Source: Timema cristinae
Taxonomy: Eukaryota; Arthropoda; Insecta; Phasmatodea; Timematidae
Reading direction: 5' to 3'
Assembly (NCBI GenBank): GCA_039000515.1
Contig: JBCFYV010000001.1
Location: 66,994,789 to 67,058,788, forward strand
Length of the DNA: 64,000 bases
A model generated the notes under the pieces. It worked only from the letters and a program-made list of their open reading frames with translations, did not search any database and had not been told where the DNA came from. The position numbers were made by a program, and so were the translations under genes. This document shows positions 1 to 11,230 of the stretch, in pieces. Position 1 is the first letter of the stretch. Each line of letters opens with the position of its first letter.

Positions 1-600
1 AGTTAAGTATACTGTGATTGTACGCCTCAAACCATTTGACCACTGAAATATCCACTTATGAAATGAGAAAGTGGTTTAATGATTGGGATACACTGGTTTT
101 GAACATGAGGACCCCCACACGTGGGCGAATAGAATCCAAGCGAAGAGACAGTGTCGCTGGGTAAAGTTTGAGGTCGTCGGTATTCTACGGACAAGTTCGA
201 GCACATTCGGAATATCAGTGCCGGGCTTCTTCCGAGCTATTTATATACGTTGATACTTTTCGTAATTAAAGGGAGTATTAAAAACAATAAAGTATGGATG
301 AGTGTGTGTATTTTAAACATTTTACTTTATGGCTAATTACATAGTACAGTTTATATTAACAAATCATATTTATTGAGCAAATATCAGTACATAAAATTGT
401 GTTACTTCCTTGCTTAGCTGAGCTTTGACTGCATATATATGAAAGTAGATTTTAAACTTTGATTCCTTCCTCACACAAACGTGACAATGCTACTAAACGA
501 TCCATTGTTCAGTTATCTATTCATCACATTCAAAACCACTAATTTCAACTTCTCTATTTGAGTAGTTTTAAGTCTACAAATTAGATTTCTATTCTATTCT
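1..600. other. intergenic, no supported gene
   Basis: AT-rich with a slightly GC-richer patch at about 100-235. A plus-strand open stretch of about 47 codons ends at a TAA near 163 and overlaps a GTAAAG that could be a splice donor. I cannot tie it to any protein family, so no gene is called. Confidence 0.4.
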
Positions 601-960
601 CCTTGGTGAGAGTGGGTCGGGTATAATCATTATGTCCCGGCAGGGCTTCATGCACACTGCGTGGTTCTTTCCCGTGAGTACAGGCGACCATCAGGTGGAA
701 TGGGGCTGTTGTACACGCGTCACGGTCACGGCTATTTCCCGTGTACGGCTGTCACTGCAATCCCGGTGAAATTACTACCCTCATTTTCGAGCCACGCCGT
801 ACAAAGCTGACACTTAGTACATCAAACTACGATTTGGACAACCGAAAATAATTGAAGAATTTAGCATCGTCCTCTCGTAATTCTGTGAACAATGTCACAA
901 TTATTCCCAACTCTGCCCCGCCCTACATTCAAAGTATCAACTAACCACATTATGAATTGC
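601..960. other. CpG-richer segment
   Basis: 601-800 has clearly more CpG dinucleotides than its surroundings (for example CGCGTCACGGTCACGG near 717). It could be promoter-associated or simply less methylated DNA. No ORF or RNA gene was recognised. Confidence 0.3.
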
Positions 961-1537
961 CGTTTTTTTTTCTTCGTAAATATAATAAATACAAACAAAG
1001 TAATTGACTGGAGTTAACTGATGTCATTTGATGACTTGAAATCATTCCGTGCCGTGATGTGGTCAAAGAGACTAACACGGGTAGACATGGTGACATGTGT
1101 TCAATCACTTTTTATAGTATATATTAACAAAACACGTAGCAGTCACGAGGGTTGGCTAACAGCGCTGGTGATGTTTGTGCTCAGACGTGTTTTCATTTCA
1201 CTGTCTATCAAACTAAAGTAAAATGAGATATCTCTGTTTTGAAAAGTGAGAGGGAAGGGCTTATACTTAAATGTATTTTATTGATACTTTCATAGTTTTA
1301 TTAAAAAAAAGAAGCCAGATTGTTAAAATACACAAATCATGTTCTTTAAGTAATTATACTTTTTTCCTGGTTTCATCAACTATTCACAACATATTTAGTT
1401 ATAATATTGTCTAGTGAATTGAGTATGGGAACATAGGCCATGTGTATTGTTCCCCCATTGAGAGGCCGAGTGACGAGAGATGGACAGAAATACCCGCACG
1501 GTAAGATTAGCCATTCTCCCCCCGGCTGGTGCTCGCG

Positions 1538-1600
1538 CCATATAAGCGCAGGTTAGGAGTATATTTAGCGCAACCCAGAGCAGACACTTCGCGAGATGTA
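1538..1600 (+). promoter_or_regulatory. TATA-like core promoter candidate
   Basis: CCATATAAGC at about 1538-1547 lies roughly 100 bp upstream of an ATG in good context (AACAATGG, ATG at 1646) within a CpG-richer stretch (1440-1760). Initiation would be expected near 1570-1580. This rests on motif and spacing only. Confidence 0.3.
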
Positions 1601-1645
1601 CGTGGTGACCTTCAAACACACCACCGCGACAAAAAATACCTAACA

Positions 1646-1754
1646 ATGGATCCAACTACCAAGCGAGTGTTTTACGATAAATTTGTAAAACTTAACATTG
1701 ACTGGTCTCGTTTACCAGTAAAGGGGGAAGTCAACAGTTCGACTACCGACCAGG
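1646..1754 (+). CDS. candidate first coding exon, unknown protein
   Basis: The ATG at 1646 sits in AACAATGG, a good initiation context, and opens a frame beginning MDPTTKRVFYDKFVK. It stays open to 1843. The sequence reaches CAGG|GTATAA at 1754/1755, a plausible splice donor, and becomes low-complexity CT-rich soon after, so I place the exon end there. GC and CpG are higher than in flanking DNA and a TATA-like box lies about 100 bp upstream. I do not recognise the peptide and no second exon is identifiable in the window. It could equally be a fragment of an unrecognised mobile element or chance. A spliced transcript starting near 1570 would decide. Confidence 0.3.
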
Positions 1755-1854
1755 GTATAATGAGGGTGGATTTGCAAATATTGTTTCCTTCTCTCTCTTT
1801 CTCTCTCCAAGTAAATCCAGATATGTTCCAATTTTTTGTCTGAAAGGCTGCATT

Positions 1855-2243
1855 GAGAATATAAGACTATTCAAACGGGCCAAAAAATGGAATAAAATAT
1901 TTCAATAGACGCAATTTATTATTATATATATATGCTGTATATATATAAAATAATAAATTATATATATATAATAATACATTATATATATAATAAATTATAG
2001 AAAATATAAAAAATTAGACAATATAAAAATGAGCTAGTGATTGTTTTAATAAAACACAACTGATATGAATTGACTTTATTTTAATTACTTTCATCATTTC
2101 TTCAAGGTCAGGTATAAATGTATAAGTTAAGATTCTTAAAACGGTTTGTAAATGTGCATCAGTAATGCTTGATCGTAGGGAGATTCTATTATTGAAAATG
2201 CTTGTTTACATGCTAAATTTATATATTATGATAAATTGATTTT
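1855..2243. repeat. AT-rich intergenic with TA microsatellite
   Basis: 1918-1995 is an imperfect (TA)n run with ATATATAT tracts. The rest is AT-rich and shows no gene. Confidence 0.6.
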
Positions 2244-2258
2244 AATTATTAATATATT

Positions 2259-2527
2259 GGTGACCTGGTGATCTAGGGGTAAGGTGTCAGACTTCTGTGC
2301 TGGCGGCCGGGGTTCAATCCTCGGTCCCGGCACAGATATATCTGATTTTCAAACCCTTCCTTCACCTCTGACAAGACATCTTGTGAATGTGGGGAATGCC
2401 AGGCCTCCACCGTGGTTCGGATCCCACGTTAAACTGTAGGTCCTTCATTTCATCTCACAATAACCCTACCATTACACATTAGCGTAAGTGCGTATAACCC
2501 GAACGGGTAGTAAGACGCGGTGCTAAT
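2259..2527 (+). mobile_element. tRNA-derived SINE, family 1, full length
   Basis: The tRNA-like head has a box A-like segment (TGATCTAGGGGTAAGG) and box B (GGGTTCAATCC). A body follows, then the conserved 3' tail (TTAGCGTAAGTGCG, CCCGAACGGGTAGTAAG, GCGGTGCTAATAAT). A 15-bp target duplication AATTATTAATATATT flanks it at 2244-2258 and 2528-2542, which supports insertion by LINE-type target-primed reverse transcription. It is non-coding and depends on a partner LINE in trans. Copies of the family recur at 10004 (-), 60847 (+) and 63300 (+). Confidence 0.9.
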
Positions 2528-2542
2528 AATTATTAATATATT

Positions 2543-3010
2543 AATTTTATTAATTTGTATTTTGGTGAGTGTTGCTTTATTAACTTTATTAGAACATGAG
2601 GTTTTAGTTTATATTAGGGGTCTACTAGCTTGGGTTTCTTAATTCGAGTTGAGTATTTCTAAAAGCTCCCGAGTTTGAGTCGAGTTCGAGTATATTCATG
2701 ATTTTAAAATGCTAAAAAGTATATTAAAACACATGTTCTTAAAATATGAATGACAATCATTTTTATAAAGAATAAATGTTTTTGAAAAAAAAAAGAGTTA
2801 AATAATTAAAATGTATATTTTTAAATTATAAATAACACTTATAAAACAATTTAAAAATAAGAACAACACTCAAATAAAAATCTAATAAAAAGTATTTAAT
2901 ATGGTTTCACACATGTCTTTAGGGGCATTAAAATTACACCAACAATAATTATAAAAAAAAGTTAATAAAACTGATAATTGCATGATCGCTTGGAAATGTA
3001 TAACAAGACA
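2543..3010. other. AT-rich intergenic
   Basis: Low-complexity AT-rich sequence with poly-A runs. No gene, RNA or recognisable element seen. Confidence 0.6.
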
Positions 3011-3012
3011 GT

Positions 3013-3375
3013 GTAGAAACACTGTACAGTGATGTAAAGTAAGAGCTAGCGGAGGAGGCCAACATGAAAGGATAGTTAGGCTAAACAAACTCTTCATGTC
3101 TTCTTAAACTTTTACACTTTCCACTTCTCCAAAACTTCCACAGTTGCACTTTGGTTTTAATTTTCGGGAATATTACCTTTCCATTAATGTCTCTTCATAT
3201 GAAAAATAAATATTTACGAAATTTTTAAGCAATGTGCAACTGTGGAAATTTGGTAAGTGTAAAAGTGTAGAAAGAAAATAGAGAAGTGTGTTTGTTTATA
3301 TCAAGCCCTAACCTAACTATCCTTTCAGGTTGGCTTCCTTCACTATCACTTTACATTATTGTAGAGTGTTTCTAC
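3013..3375. mobile_element. foldback MITE with ~140-bp inverted repeats
   Basis: 3013-3150 and the reverse complement of 3232-3375 align closely. Both begin GTAGAAACACT and share GAAAGGATAGTTAGG and TTCCACAGTTGCAC. The element is about 360 bp and has no coding capacity, so it is a non-autonomous DNA element mobilised in trans. The target duplication is not clear in the AT-rich flanks, so the superfamily is unassigned. Confidence 0.75.
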
Positions 3376-3625
3376 AAAGTTAATTAAATTGACGTTTTAA
3401 TAAGCTAATATTTCCCCAAAATATGCTTCATTAATTAATTTACCCTATAAGAAAACGCAAGAATCATAAGCCATTAGCAATTTGAAGTGTTTCGTTTATT
3501 ATTCCTTAGTGTAATCGTGCATGATCACGTCTTCTGTTCCATTTCCATTCCACTCCTCTATGCCAGTTGCACTAGAGCGTTGTACGGGCTATTGTTAGAC
3601 ATTATTTTATTAAGAAATTTACTTC

Positions 3626-3669
3626 ATTTCAATTTTTAATGCTTATAAAAGTTGATGCTGGCATCTTAA
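3626..3669 (+). repeat. gap-edge sequence also present at second gap
   Basis: The 44 bases before the N gap (TCATTTCAATTTTTAATGC through GCTGGCATCTTAA) recur after the second gap at 14742-14785 with a single G/A difference. They are either copies of a dispersed repeat or the overlapping ends of two contigs. Confidence 0.8.
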
Positions 3670-3769
3670 NNNNNNNNNNNNNNNNNNNNNNNNNNNNNNN
3701 NNNNNNNNNNNNNNNNNNNNNNNNNNNNNNNNNNNNNNNNNNNNNNNNNNNNNNNNNNNNNNNNNNNNN
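3670..3769. other. assembly gap (100 N)
   Basis: Exactly 100 N, the conventional unknown-length scaffold gap. Apparent ORFs crossing it have no meaning. Confidence 0.99.

Positions 3770-3797
<28 letters not shown>
3770..3797. repeat. (AAT)n microsatellite
   Basis: About nine AAT repeats begin directly at the gap edge. AAT tracts also terminate the SINEs in this window, so this may be the end of a SINE hidden in the gap. Confidence 0.85.
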
Positions 3798-3801
<4 letters not shown>

Positions 3802-6147
3802 CCTTTACCTCGGGTAACTTAGACAGAGGCACCATGACTCTTAATACTCGAGACCACTGGTATATCTACAGGAGTTGAAAGAATACTTAAAATAAAAAAC
3901 ATCAACAATTTAAATCAAATGGATTGTTGAAATAAAATGTACTAATTTAGACTACAATAAAAATGTATAAAAAATACAATTATTGAAACTTTATTAGGCT
4001 TATTATTGTTTCTTCCTTTATTTTTTTTTTTTTTTTTACCACATCCCAATCCTACCTATGGAATTTCGAATAAGTATAATTCTAGTCTGAGAAAATAAAA
4101 ATAAAATATATGGTATTACCTATATTCTTAACCAAATATGTATCACTTATAATAACAATCTCCGAACATGGTTGAATTTATGAGTTTAGAACATATAATA
4201 CTAGGGTAAAAGAAAGATAATATAGGTTGAACTTATATAATTATAGTTTTGAGTAAGAAAAAAAAAATTGTTGAGGAAAGAGAAGAAAAAATCAATAGAA
4301 TTAATATTTAACATAAAATAAAATATTAATTAATTCTCTGGAATAGATAAGGTGTCTAAATATATTTAGTCTTTTCTGAAAGTTTTTACATAAATCCTGG
4401 CTTCTTGATAAAAGAAAAAAAAAATAAATTTAAAGATTTGTCTTGATCTCACCAATGAATTCGTACATGTTGAAACAGCACGAATCTCTGAAATTTGTTT
4501 CCTTTTATTAATTCCAACTCATCCATAATTTAACGGAATAAACAACCTTTAGTTCTTGCCCATACACTTAATTTTCCATTTGTGTAATTGCACTTTACTT
4601 TCAAGCCATTGTTCCTCTATAAAATAAATTTAGTTAGGAGCTACATAGATTTTGCTCCATGTTAAAATAACACTTAGGAAGAAGACCCTAATCTTCTTCA
4701 GAAAGTGTTCCAAGAATCAAATTTAAAAACGTTTATTTTCTTTCAAGTCCAAAGAGAAAACTCATATATTTTAACAACAACAAAATGTTGGCTATGGACT
4801 AGAGATGAATATAAAATAAAAATGCAAATTTAATATAAAGAATGAAATATATGACAATGGATATGAACAATGTTTCTTAGAAGAAATAAATGTTTATTTT
4901 CAACTGTAAAAATTGAAGTGCGTGCTAGTTTGGAGGTATTTACATAACGTATTTTTCTTTTCTTACTTCTTTTACAATCCCCGAGACCAGCCACTAATTT
5001 GTTTGACAGATCTGCGCATGCGTTGAAATAAATCATGGCCGACATTTAAATAAATAAAGAAGAGTCAACAAACTTCTTAGAAGGATAATTAATATGTTTA
5101 ATAAAAGGTCAAGTGTTCTTCCTTAGGTCAAAATTTCTTATTTAAAACAGTGTTATACGTTCATCCTTCTGTCCTTTTTATTTTTGAATGGATGTAAATA
5201 GTATTATTTGTCACGTCCCTTAACACAGCTTGTTAAGATTCGGATGGACACCTACTATATAAGAACTATAAAGTTGTGCCCGCTATTGCTTAAAAATATG
5301 CATATTAATAACATGCGGTTTTTTGCATTGCATTAAACTTGTAAATTCAAAATGAACTATATTAATAAAAAAAGATACAAGTTAATATTTACTTTTTTAC
5401 AAAAAGACGTAATTTCAATTAAATTTAAATTAAATAAAACATGAAATACAATAATATAGTTTTGAAGTTATCATATTATTATAGAGAATAAGATAATGTT
5501 CTATCATACACGACAAATATTTACAATACAATAACGGGCACAAAATTTGATATTTTCAAATTAAATCATGTCTGAACTGTTGAAAAAGTTCAGTAGCTGC
5601 CTGGTAGAATGCTCTGTCCTCGGAAGCGCCTCACCCTCTCCTCCCCAACCCTCTCTGGCATCAACTATCTTTTCATCTTTTTTTTTTCTGAAGCCATGCT
5701 ACTCCCCCTTCCCTTCCAACATTTATTTCTCTTCAGGTAAAAGCCCTGGTCTGGACATTAACTGTCTGTCACCTTGTTACTACTATTATCTCCAAACCTC
5801 AGTTTTTGAAAATGGTTCCTTTTGATTTATTTGCATGATCGATGTTAAAAGTTTATTTATAGAGTAGGCTTGATTCTGTTTACCTTATTAATAATTTGTG
5901 TAACAATCTACAGTGTTTCTTTGATTAGATACAAACTTTTTGTATAGAAATTATGTTTTTTAGCCAAGAAAAATATTCTAGGCGATACTCCCGCAATGGA
6001 AACAGAAAATCTGTGTTACTCGACAGAAAAACAGCTAAAAAATATTAAAACACTTGTAGAAACACTACCAAAGGAAAAAGGGAGTTAAAAAATAATACCC
6101 ATTTGGTTACTATTTGGTTTAGTGTTGGTGTTTGTAACATATATATT
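3798..6147. other. AT-rich intergenic
   Basis: No gene found. It contains a poly-T tract (about 4020-4037) and poly-A/AT-rich patches. An 85-codon plus-strand open stretch at 5568-5825 begins at an ATG but is low-complexity (Ser/Pro then Phe/Tyr) with no family resemblance, so I do not call it. Confidence 0.55.
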
Positions 6148-6330
6148 ACCCGCACCAGTGGTTGAGTAGAATAATATGCTAGTATAGCATTGCACTCTAT
6201 CACTGTTGTCGGTGAGGTCGAGGTTCGAATCTCGTCGGGTGAATTAGAGGGGCTTTCACATATGATTTATCAGTGGTTTGCCATCCTATCTATGCGCTAA
6301 TGCAGTATCACTTCCTCTCAACTAACTTGG
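6148..6330 (+). mobile_element. diverged tRNA-derived SINE
   Basis: A tRNA-like head (CCAGTGGTTGAGTAG as box A, GGTTCGAATCTC as box B) is followed by TCGGGTGAATTAGAGG, which matches the head/body junction of the better copy at 8221. The conserved 3' tail is badly decayed. This is probably an old copy of family 2. Confidence 0.6.
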
Positions 6331-8220
6331 TAACAAAAACGGAAAATATAAATAATAGTTTGTGGGTCATTTATAAAGGATATTGTATTTTAATTATAAA
6401 TGTTTGACCAAAAAAAAAAGACAACAAATCTAACAATTTTTCCAATATGCCCCACACGTTCGGTTAATCGACTAAAATTATACAAACATTATTATATTAT
6501 ACAATATTATATGGAATAGGTTAATTATATAAAATAGTATTAAATACATTAGTTTTAGGGTTATTTTGTCATTAAATCTAAATATATCCCCGAATATCAT
6601 GTGAATTTCTTGGATGTTATTACGAATACAGATTGGGGGCGGAGGTGGATGTTATTTTCAACATTTGCGCCGGAGTTTACTGTCATTACAGCTATAATGT
6701 TTGCTTGCATTTGCCAATTTATTTTAAAACATAGTCCCAATAAGTATTTAGTAGCTCACATGATAATAAGTGTGTAGGTTACTTTTGTTAACATTTTAAG
6801 CTATTGCTATAATGACACTAAATTTAACAAGTTATGTTTATTTTAGATTCGTATGGATACCTACTTTAATATGAGGTTGGTTTTGTCTACTGTGCCCCAC
6901 GAAAAAAAAAAACCTAGCAATAACATACGTTTTTTTCATTCAATTTAACTTTAAACGGAATATGAATGATTGCACTAAAAAAATGCAATTTAATATCTAC
7001 TTTAATACAAGATATATACTTTTATTTAAAAATAAATAAAACTTTAAATACAAAATATAGTTCAAAATTAAGCATTTTGCTCTGACAAGTAAGAGGATTT
7101 TCTACATACAAGACAGTCAAATTATAATGCATTAGACTAGTAACTTGACACTATGGGGATGGAGGGGGTGAAAAAGGAGAGACTAGACGTAGAGACAAAG
7201 AATTTTTTGTTGTTGTTAAAAGCTTTATTTATGAAATGTCAAGATTTAATAAATTAAAATGTCCCACTAGTGGAAGCTGTGTACCAAATTCAACCTTCTA
7301 GATAGTGGGGAAGTGAGTTAAACAAGGACTCTGGTCCACGCAAACAAACGGCCATTTCCTGAATGCATAGACAATTTGGCCATAAAACAATTGCTATAAC
7401 ATTCTCTATCAGACATTATCCTTAGACTATGTCACTGCATTTTATATAATAGGCCTCTATATAGGACAATTGTTTAATGTATTAGTGTATAAATGTACAT
7501 GGTCCCCAAAGGAGAAAAAACAAGTATACCAGTGAGTGTACGTCCCCACCCCTTACTCTCCCCTAAGAACTTCATGACCTTGATCGCTGGTGTGGGTGGA
7601 GGGGGTCTACGTTCCTTCGTTGGAGGCAAGCCACTTAGAAGATTTTTATAAGAGGATATGACTTTCATGTTTAATTTTTTCACATTCATTTAATTTATCA
7701 TCCATTATTTCTCCTTCACTCTCACCAAGCCATGCCCTCTCAATGAACTTGCATTTACTCTCTTTTTTATTTTATTTCATATAATTAGTTTTGAGTTACT
7801 TTAATTATAGTGTTTTTACGTAAAAGGCCTCTTATGGGTCAACACGTAGTTAAAACATAATATAATAATAATATATAATAATAATAACAACAATAAAGTA
7901 TAGTTGAAATATGTTACTATAATGCCAACTATTGCTTCATTATTTAAACAACTTTTGCCAGGGTCTTTGGTACCTTCTATTCTTTCCTCATCATTGCTCA
8001 TTTAATCACAGGTTGAGAATTTACCAGTTGAGGAGAGAAGTAACAAAATTACTAAAATTATGTTTTTACTATGGAATCTAAGAAAAAATACGTTTGTTTA
8101 AAATAGTAATTTTTTTTTAGTCTATAAACAATGTTTAAGTATGCTCATTTTAAACTTATCCAAGATGAATGATATTTTTTTTAAAAGTTAGATTACTTAA
8201 TCTAGTATTGAATAAAGTAT
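6331..8220. other. AT-rich intergenic
   Basis: No gene seen. It contains poly-A tracts (6411, 6902) and an ATA-rich microsatellite at about 7857-7895. Confidence 0.55.
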
Positions 8221-8475
8221 ACCCGCCTCGGTTGCGTAGTTGGCTAACGCGCTAGTCATGTTGAGCTCGACTGCTGAGGACGGGGATATTGAGGTTCGAA
8301 TCTCGGTCGGGTGAACTGAGGGAGGTTTTTCCTAAATGTTTTCCCCTCTCCCTCCACGCAAATATGAGTTCACTTTCTCTAATTCAACCTTCACAAATCC
8401 CAATCCATTAGCGTAATTAGTACTTAAAGCGTATAAACCGAAGGGTAGTAAGACGCGGTGCTAAATAATAACCCT
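8221..8475 (+). mobile_element. tRNA-derived SINE, family 2
   Basis: The head starts ACCCGCCTCGGTTGCGTAG with box B GAGGTTCGAATCTC. The body has CCTCTCCCTCCACGCAAAT and the tail has CCATTAGCGTAA and GGTAGTAAGACGCGGTGCT. Head and body differ from family 1 (2259), but the 3' tail is shared. Related copies lie at 28065 (-), 28335 (+), 34541 (-), 34845 (-) and 35150 (+). Confidence 0.85.
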
Positions 8476-8762
8476 ATTGTTTTGAACTATCGGTTTTATT
8501 TCATGTTTTTGAAACAGTTTGAATGAAAAGTAGCTAAAGTATTGTCAGGTTATTGCTTATTATTTTACAAAATATATATTTGAAGTAGTCCATTTTACAA
8601 TTTCAAAATTCCCCCCTCCTCCCTCTTTTAACATCTAAAAATACTAAAAGTGATTATTTAACGTACAGTTTCAATTCTAAAATATGTTCGATATACGAAC
8701 TTTAATTTGATACTGGCTAAACTAGGGATACAATTATTTGTATTACTATGATAATATCGTGA

Positions 8763-8812
8763 CTTTAGCGTTAGTGCGTATAGCCCGAATGGGTAGTAAG
8801 ACATGGTGCTAA
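8763..8812 (+). mobile_element. SINE 3' tail fragment
   Basis: Only the shared SINE tail remains (AGCGTTAGTGCGTATAGCCC, then GGGTAGTAAGACATGGTGCT) followed by AATAATGAT repeats. This is a 5'-truncated insertion or an old remnant. Confidence 0.75.
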
Positions 8813-8983
8813 TAATGATAATGATATACAGTGGTAATATATAAGCTAAATAAAAATGTCACCATTTATTGTAAATAATGATTTCCTTGGGTAACTCAAA
8901 AAAATTGTACTTAGAAGGAATTGGAGCCCTTGTCCTTTGACTTGGGACGACACGCGCTTGAAACTCCACACTACTCCTTAGAG

Positions 8984-9753
8984 CAGAGGTGGGCAAATTT
9001 TCTCCCCGAGGACCACATGGACATCTGTGAGGTCTCTAGCTGGCCGCATGTAACAAACGTCTAAATTAACTAAATAATGAACTTTATTTTCACGCAAAAT
9101 TGCATATATTAGTCATATAACCATATAGCTTTGATACAAAAAAAAAGTAGCAAATAAAATCTAATGTCATAACAAATAAAACTAAATATGTTATGTACTC
9201 ATGTTGTTACTTAGCCTACCAAATGTTGATTAATAACTACTCAAATTGCTATCGTTAATGGAATTTATGCAACCGTCCAAAATCCTGCACGAGTTTCTCG
9301 AAGTCAGGATTCAGCTTGTTCGTCCTAATTCGCAAAACACTTTGTAGATTTGAATATCTTAAGAGAGACCTATTCTTTGCTTTGTTAATGTTCATGCATT
9401 AGAAAGTCTTTTCACAAATATAGGTAGAAGCAAATAACAAAACATCTTTCTGACAAACGTTTTCAAATTACCAAACCTTTCTCTACAAGTGATGCATACA
9501 ATTCAGTTAGTTTCATATTCTTAAAGTCTCCTTCAGAGTATTGTCTGCTTGAAGATTGATTAAATCAAACTGGAACTCATTTGATTTGCTCTTACAGATG
9601 GAACATTATAATCGAGCTTGCTCACTTGTTCAAATGTCTAAAAACATGCATGATTATCTATTTAATTTGACATTTTTGTTAGTAAAATCACAACAATTTA
9701 ACAATTGCGTGCGGCCCTCAAGCGGCCCGTGGGCCGTAGTTTATAAACCGCTG
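8984..9753 (-). mobile_element. hAT-superfamily element, internally deleted
   Basis: The ends CAGAGGTGGGCAAA and the reverse complement of ACTACGG...AACCGCTG form short imperfect terminal inverted repeats of the CAG-GGTGGGC type seen in many hAT elements. A perfect 8-bp target duplication CCTTAGAG flanks it (8976-8983 and 9754-9761), diagnostic for hAT. At 770 bp it is too short for a complete transposase; only a decayed C-terminal segment is present on the minus strand. Confidence 0.85.
9255..9430 (-). pseudogene. hAT transposase C-terminal fragment
   Basis: Read on the minus strand, about 55 codons give a pattern with TYICEKTF, a stop, then NINKAKNRSLLRYSNL, SVLRIRTNKLNPDFEKL and a final stop at 9255-9257. 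This resembles the C-terminal dimerisation segment of hAT transposases (SPIN/ZBED-like group), in which conserved N-K-S/A-K-x-R-S and L-x-x-x-L-R-I blocks precede the end. The BED finger and the DDE catalytic core are missing and one internal stop is present. It lies inside an element with proper hAT ends and target duplication. It is inactive, though a relative elsewhere could supply transposase. Confidence 0.7.
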
Positions 9754-9761
9754 CCTTAGAG

Positions 9762-10003
9762 AGCATCATCATGATAGCTTTTCTTTGATTTTGTAGTAAG
9801 CAACAAAATTGAAAGGATTAGGGGTGGTTGTGGCGGCCTGGAGTAATGAACTCCGAAAGGGAAAGGGAGAGTATTAGAGGGGTTGAGAGGGGTTGGTGTT
9901 GTTACTGCCCTAGCTACAGCAGCGCAGCTCCGGTGAGGTGTTAGCACATGGTACTACTTGGAGTAGAGATTTGCCAAACCTCGAGATGTCCATCCGAATC
10001 TTA
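9762..10003. other. intergenic
   Basis: A G-rich stretch (about 9810-9900) with no gene. 9991-10003 is the left copy of the target duplication of the next SINE. Confidence 0.5.
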
Positions 10004-10252
10004 TTATTATTAGCACCGCGTCTTACTACCCGTTCGGGTTATACGCACTTACGCTAATGTGTAATGGTAGGGTGATTGTGTGATGAAATGAAGGACCTAC
10101 AGTTTAACGTGGAATCCGAACAACGTGGCGACTGGCATTCCCACATTCACAAGATGTATTGTCAGAGGTGAAGGAGGGTTTGGAGATCAGATAAATCTGT
10201 GCCGGAACCGAGGATTGAACCCCGGCTGCCAGCACAGAAGTCTGACACCTTA
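10004..10252 (-). mobile_element. SINE family 1, minus strand, 5' truncated
   Basis: The reversed tail (TTAGCACCGCGTCTTACTAC, then CACTTACGCTAATGTG) comes first, then the family 1 body and box B (GGATTGAACCCCGG). The copy stops within box A at CACCTTAC. A 13-bp target duplication CATCCGAATCTTA lies at 9991-10003 and 10253-10265. Truncation at the RNA 5' end with an intact duplication indicates incomplete reverse transcription at insertion, not later loss. Confidence 0.9.
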
Positions 10253-10265
10253 CATCCGAATCTTA

Positions 10266-10820
10266 AGCTGCGGTCGAACTTTGAATTACATAATTTCAAA
10301 TGGAAATAAATAGGGAACTATTTACAAAAAATAGACAAATATAGGGAAATACATGGCAGGGTGGCAAATCACGTTACAATACTAAATTTAAATTTGTAAG
10401 CCCGAATCAACAATTTGGACAATAACCCCCCATAATTATCCGAAAGAGAATTTTGATTAATTTAAATAACCTTTAATTTTGTTTCCGTTCTCAATTCTGC
10501 AAGTCTATGGCACAATGAGGGCGATACAGGCAAAACATATCAATATATAGCAAGCAAAACGAACAGACATGTCCCCAGTGAGTAGGGGGGGAGGGGTGAC
10601 GCGGAAACCAACCGATCACCTAGGGAAATAGGGGAATGTTTCGAGAACCGCAAAGGTGGCGGAAGTGGCAACTACGCTCCAAGCTGCCTTCAATGCGCGA
10701 GAGTTAGAGTTCAACAGGACAGATAGTAAGTCTATTGTAAAAGTCAAATCTTCACAAGTAGTGAGCTAACAGACATCCCTCTAAAATCTTTGATACTCTT
10801 ACAGGAATATTTCCATCTAA
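10266..10820. other. intergenic
   Basis: No gene recognised. Contains a G-rich patch at about 10577-10600. Confidence 0.45.
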
Positions 10821-11230
10821 AAGGGTCTGGCCTGTCAGAAATTATATAAATTGTTTACAAAAGACAGTGGTTCACATATTAAGTGGTACATGGGAGTCAC
10901 TAAAGCTATTCGTGCCCACATAATGGTGGATTTGGTTTTGAATTTGTTGGCTTTTTGTGGGACTTATGAATTCAGCATTGAGGATGAGAAAATTGAAGAT
11001 AAAATATTAGGATTTAAAGACCTCAAGGGATTATATGAGGGAAGTCTGAATGAGAATATATCATGTGAAGAAATATTGCCTCATCACCTTCACACAAAAA
11101 CACAGTCAAGTCAGTAGAAATGTGGAAGAATTCATTAGACAGTAGAATTGCTTATCTTTGGTTCCAGAATATGGAAATGGTTTCTATTTTAAAACATCTT
11201 AATAGCTGAAAGAACCAGAGACTGGACTCT
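10821..11230 (+). pseudogene. degenerate TE-type ORF, unknown family
   Basis: One frame is open from 10821 to 11117. After the stop, other frames continue with RIAYLWFQNMEMVSIL and then IAERTRDWTLYLKCI (to about 11230). The R-x-A-x-L-W-x-Q-x-M plus AERT-x-DW-x-L-x-L-K arrangement recalls an uncharacterised multi-copy protein family common in invertebrate genomes and usually TE-linked; this is from memory and unchecked. Frame changes and stops show that it is not functional. No ATG starts the first open part and no inverted repeats bound it. Confidence 0.4.

Noticed and set aside
2259..2335. Functional tRNA gene
   Set aside because: Box A and box B are present but it continues into a SINE body with tail and target duplication; the other tRNA-like heads are treated likewise.
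3629..3878. ORFs crossing the first gap (and 14577-14804 across the second)
   Set aside because: They run through N bases and have no meaning.
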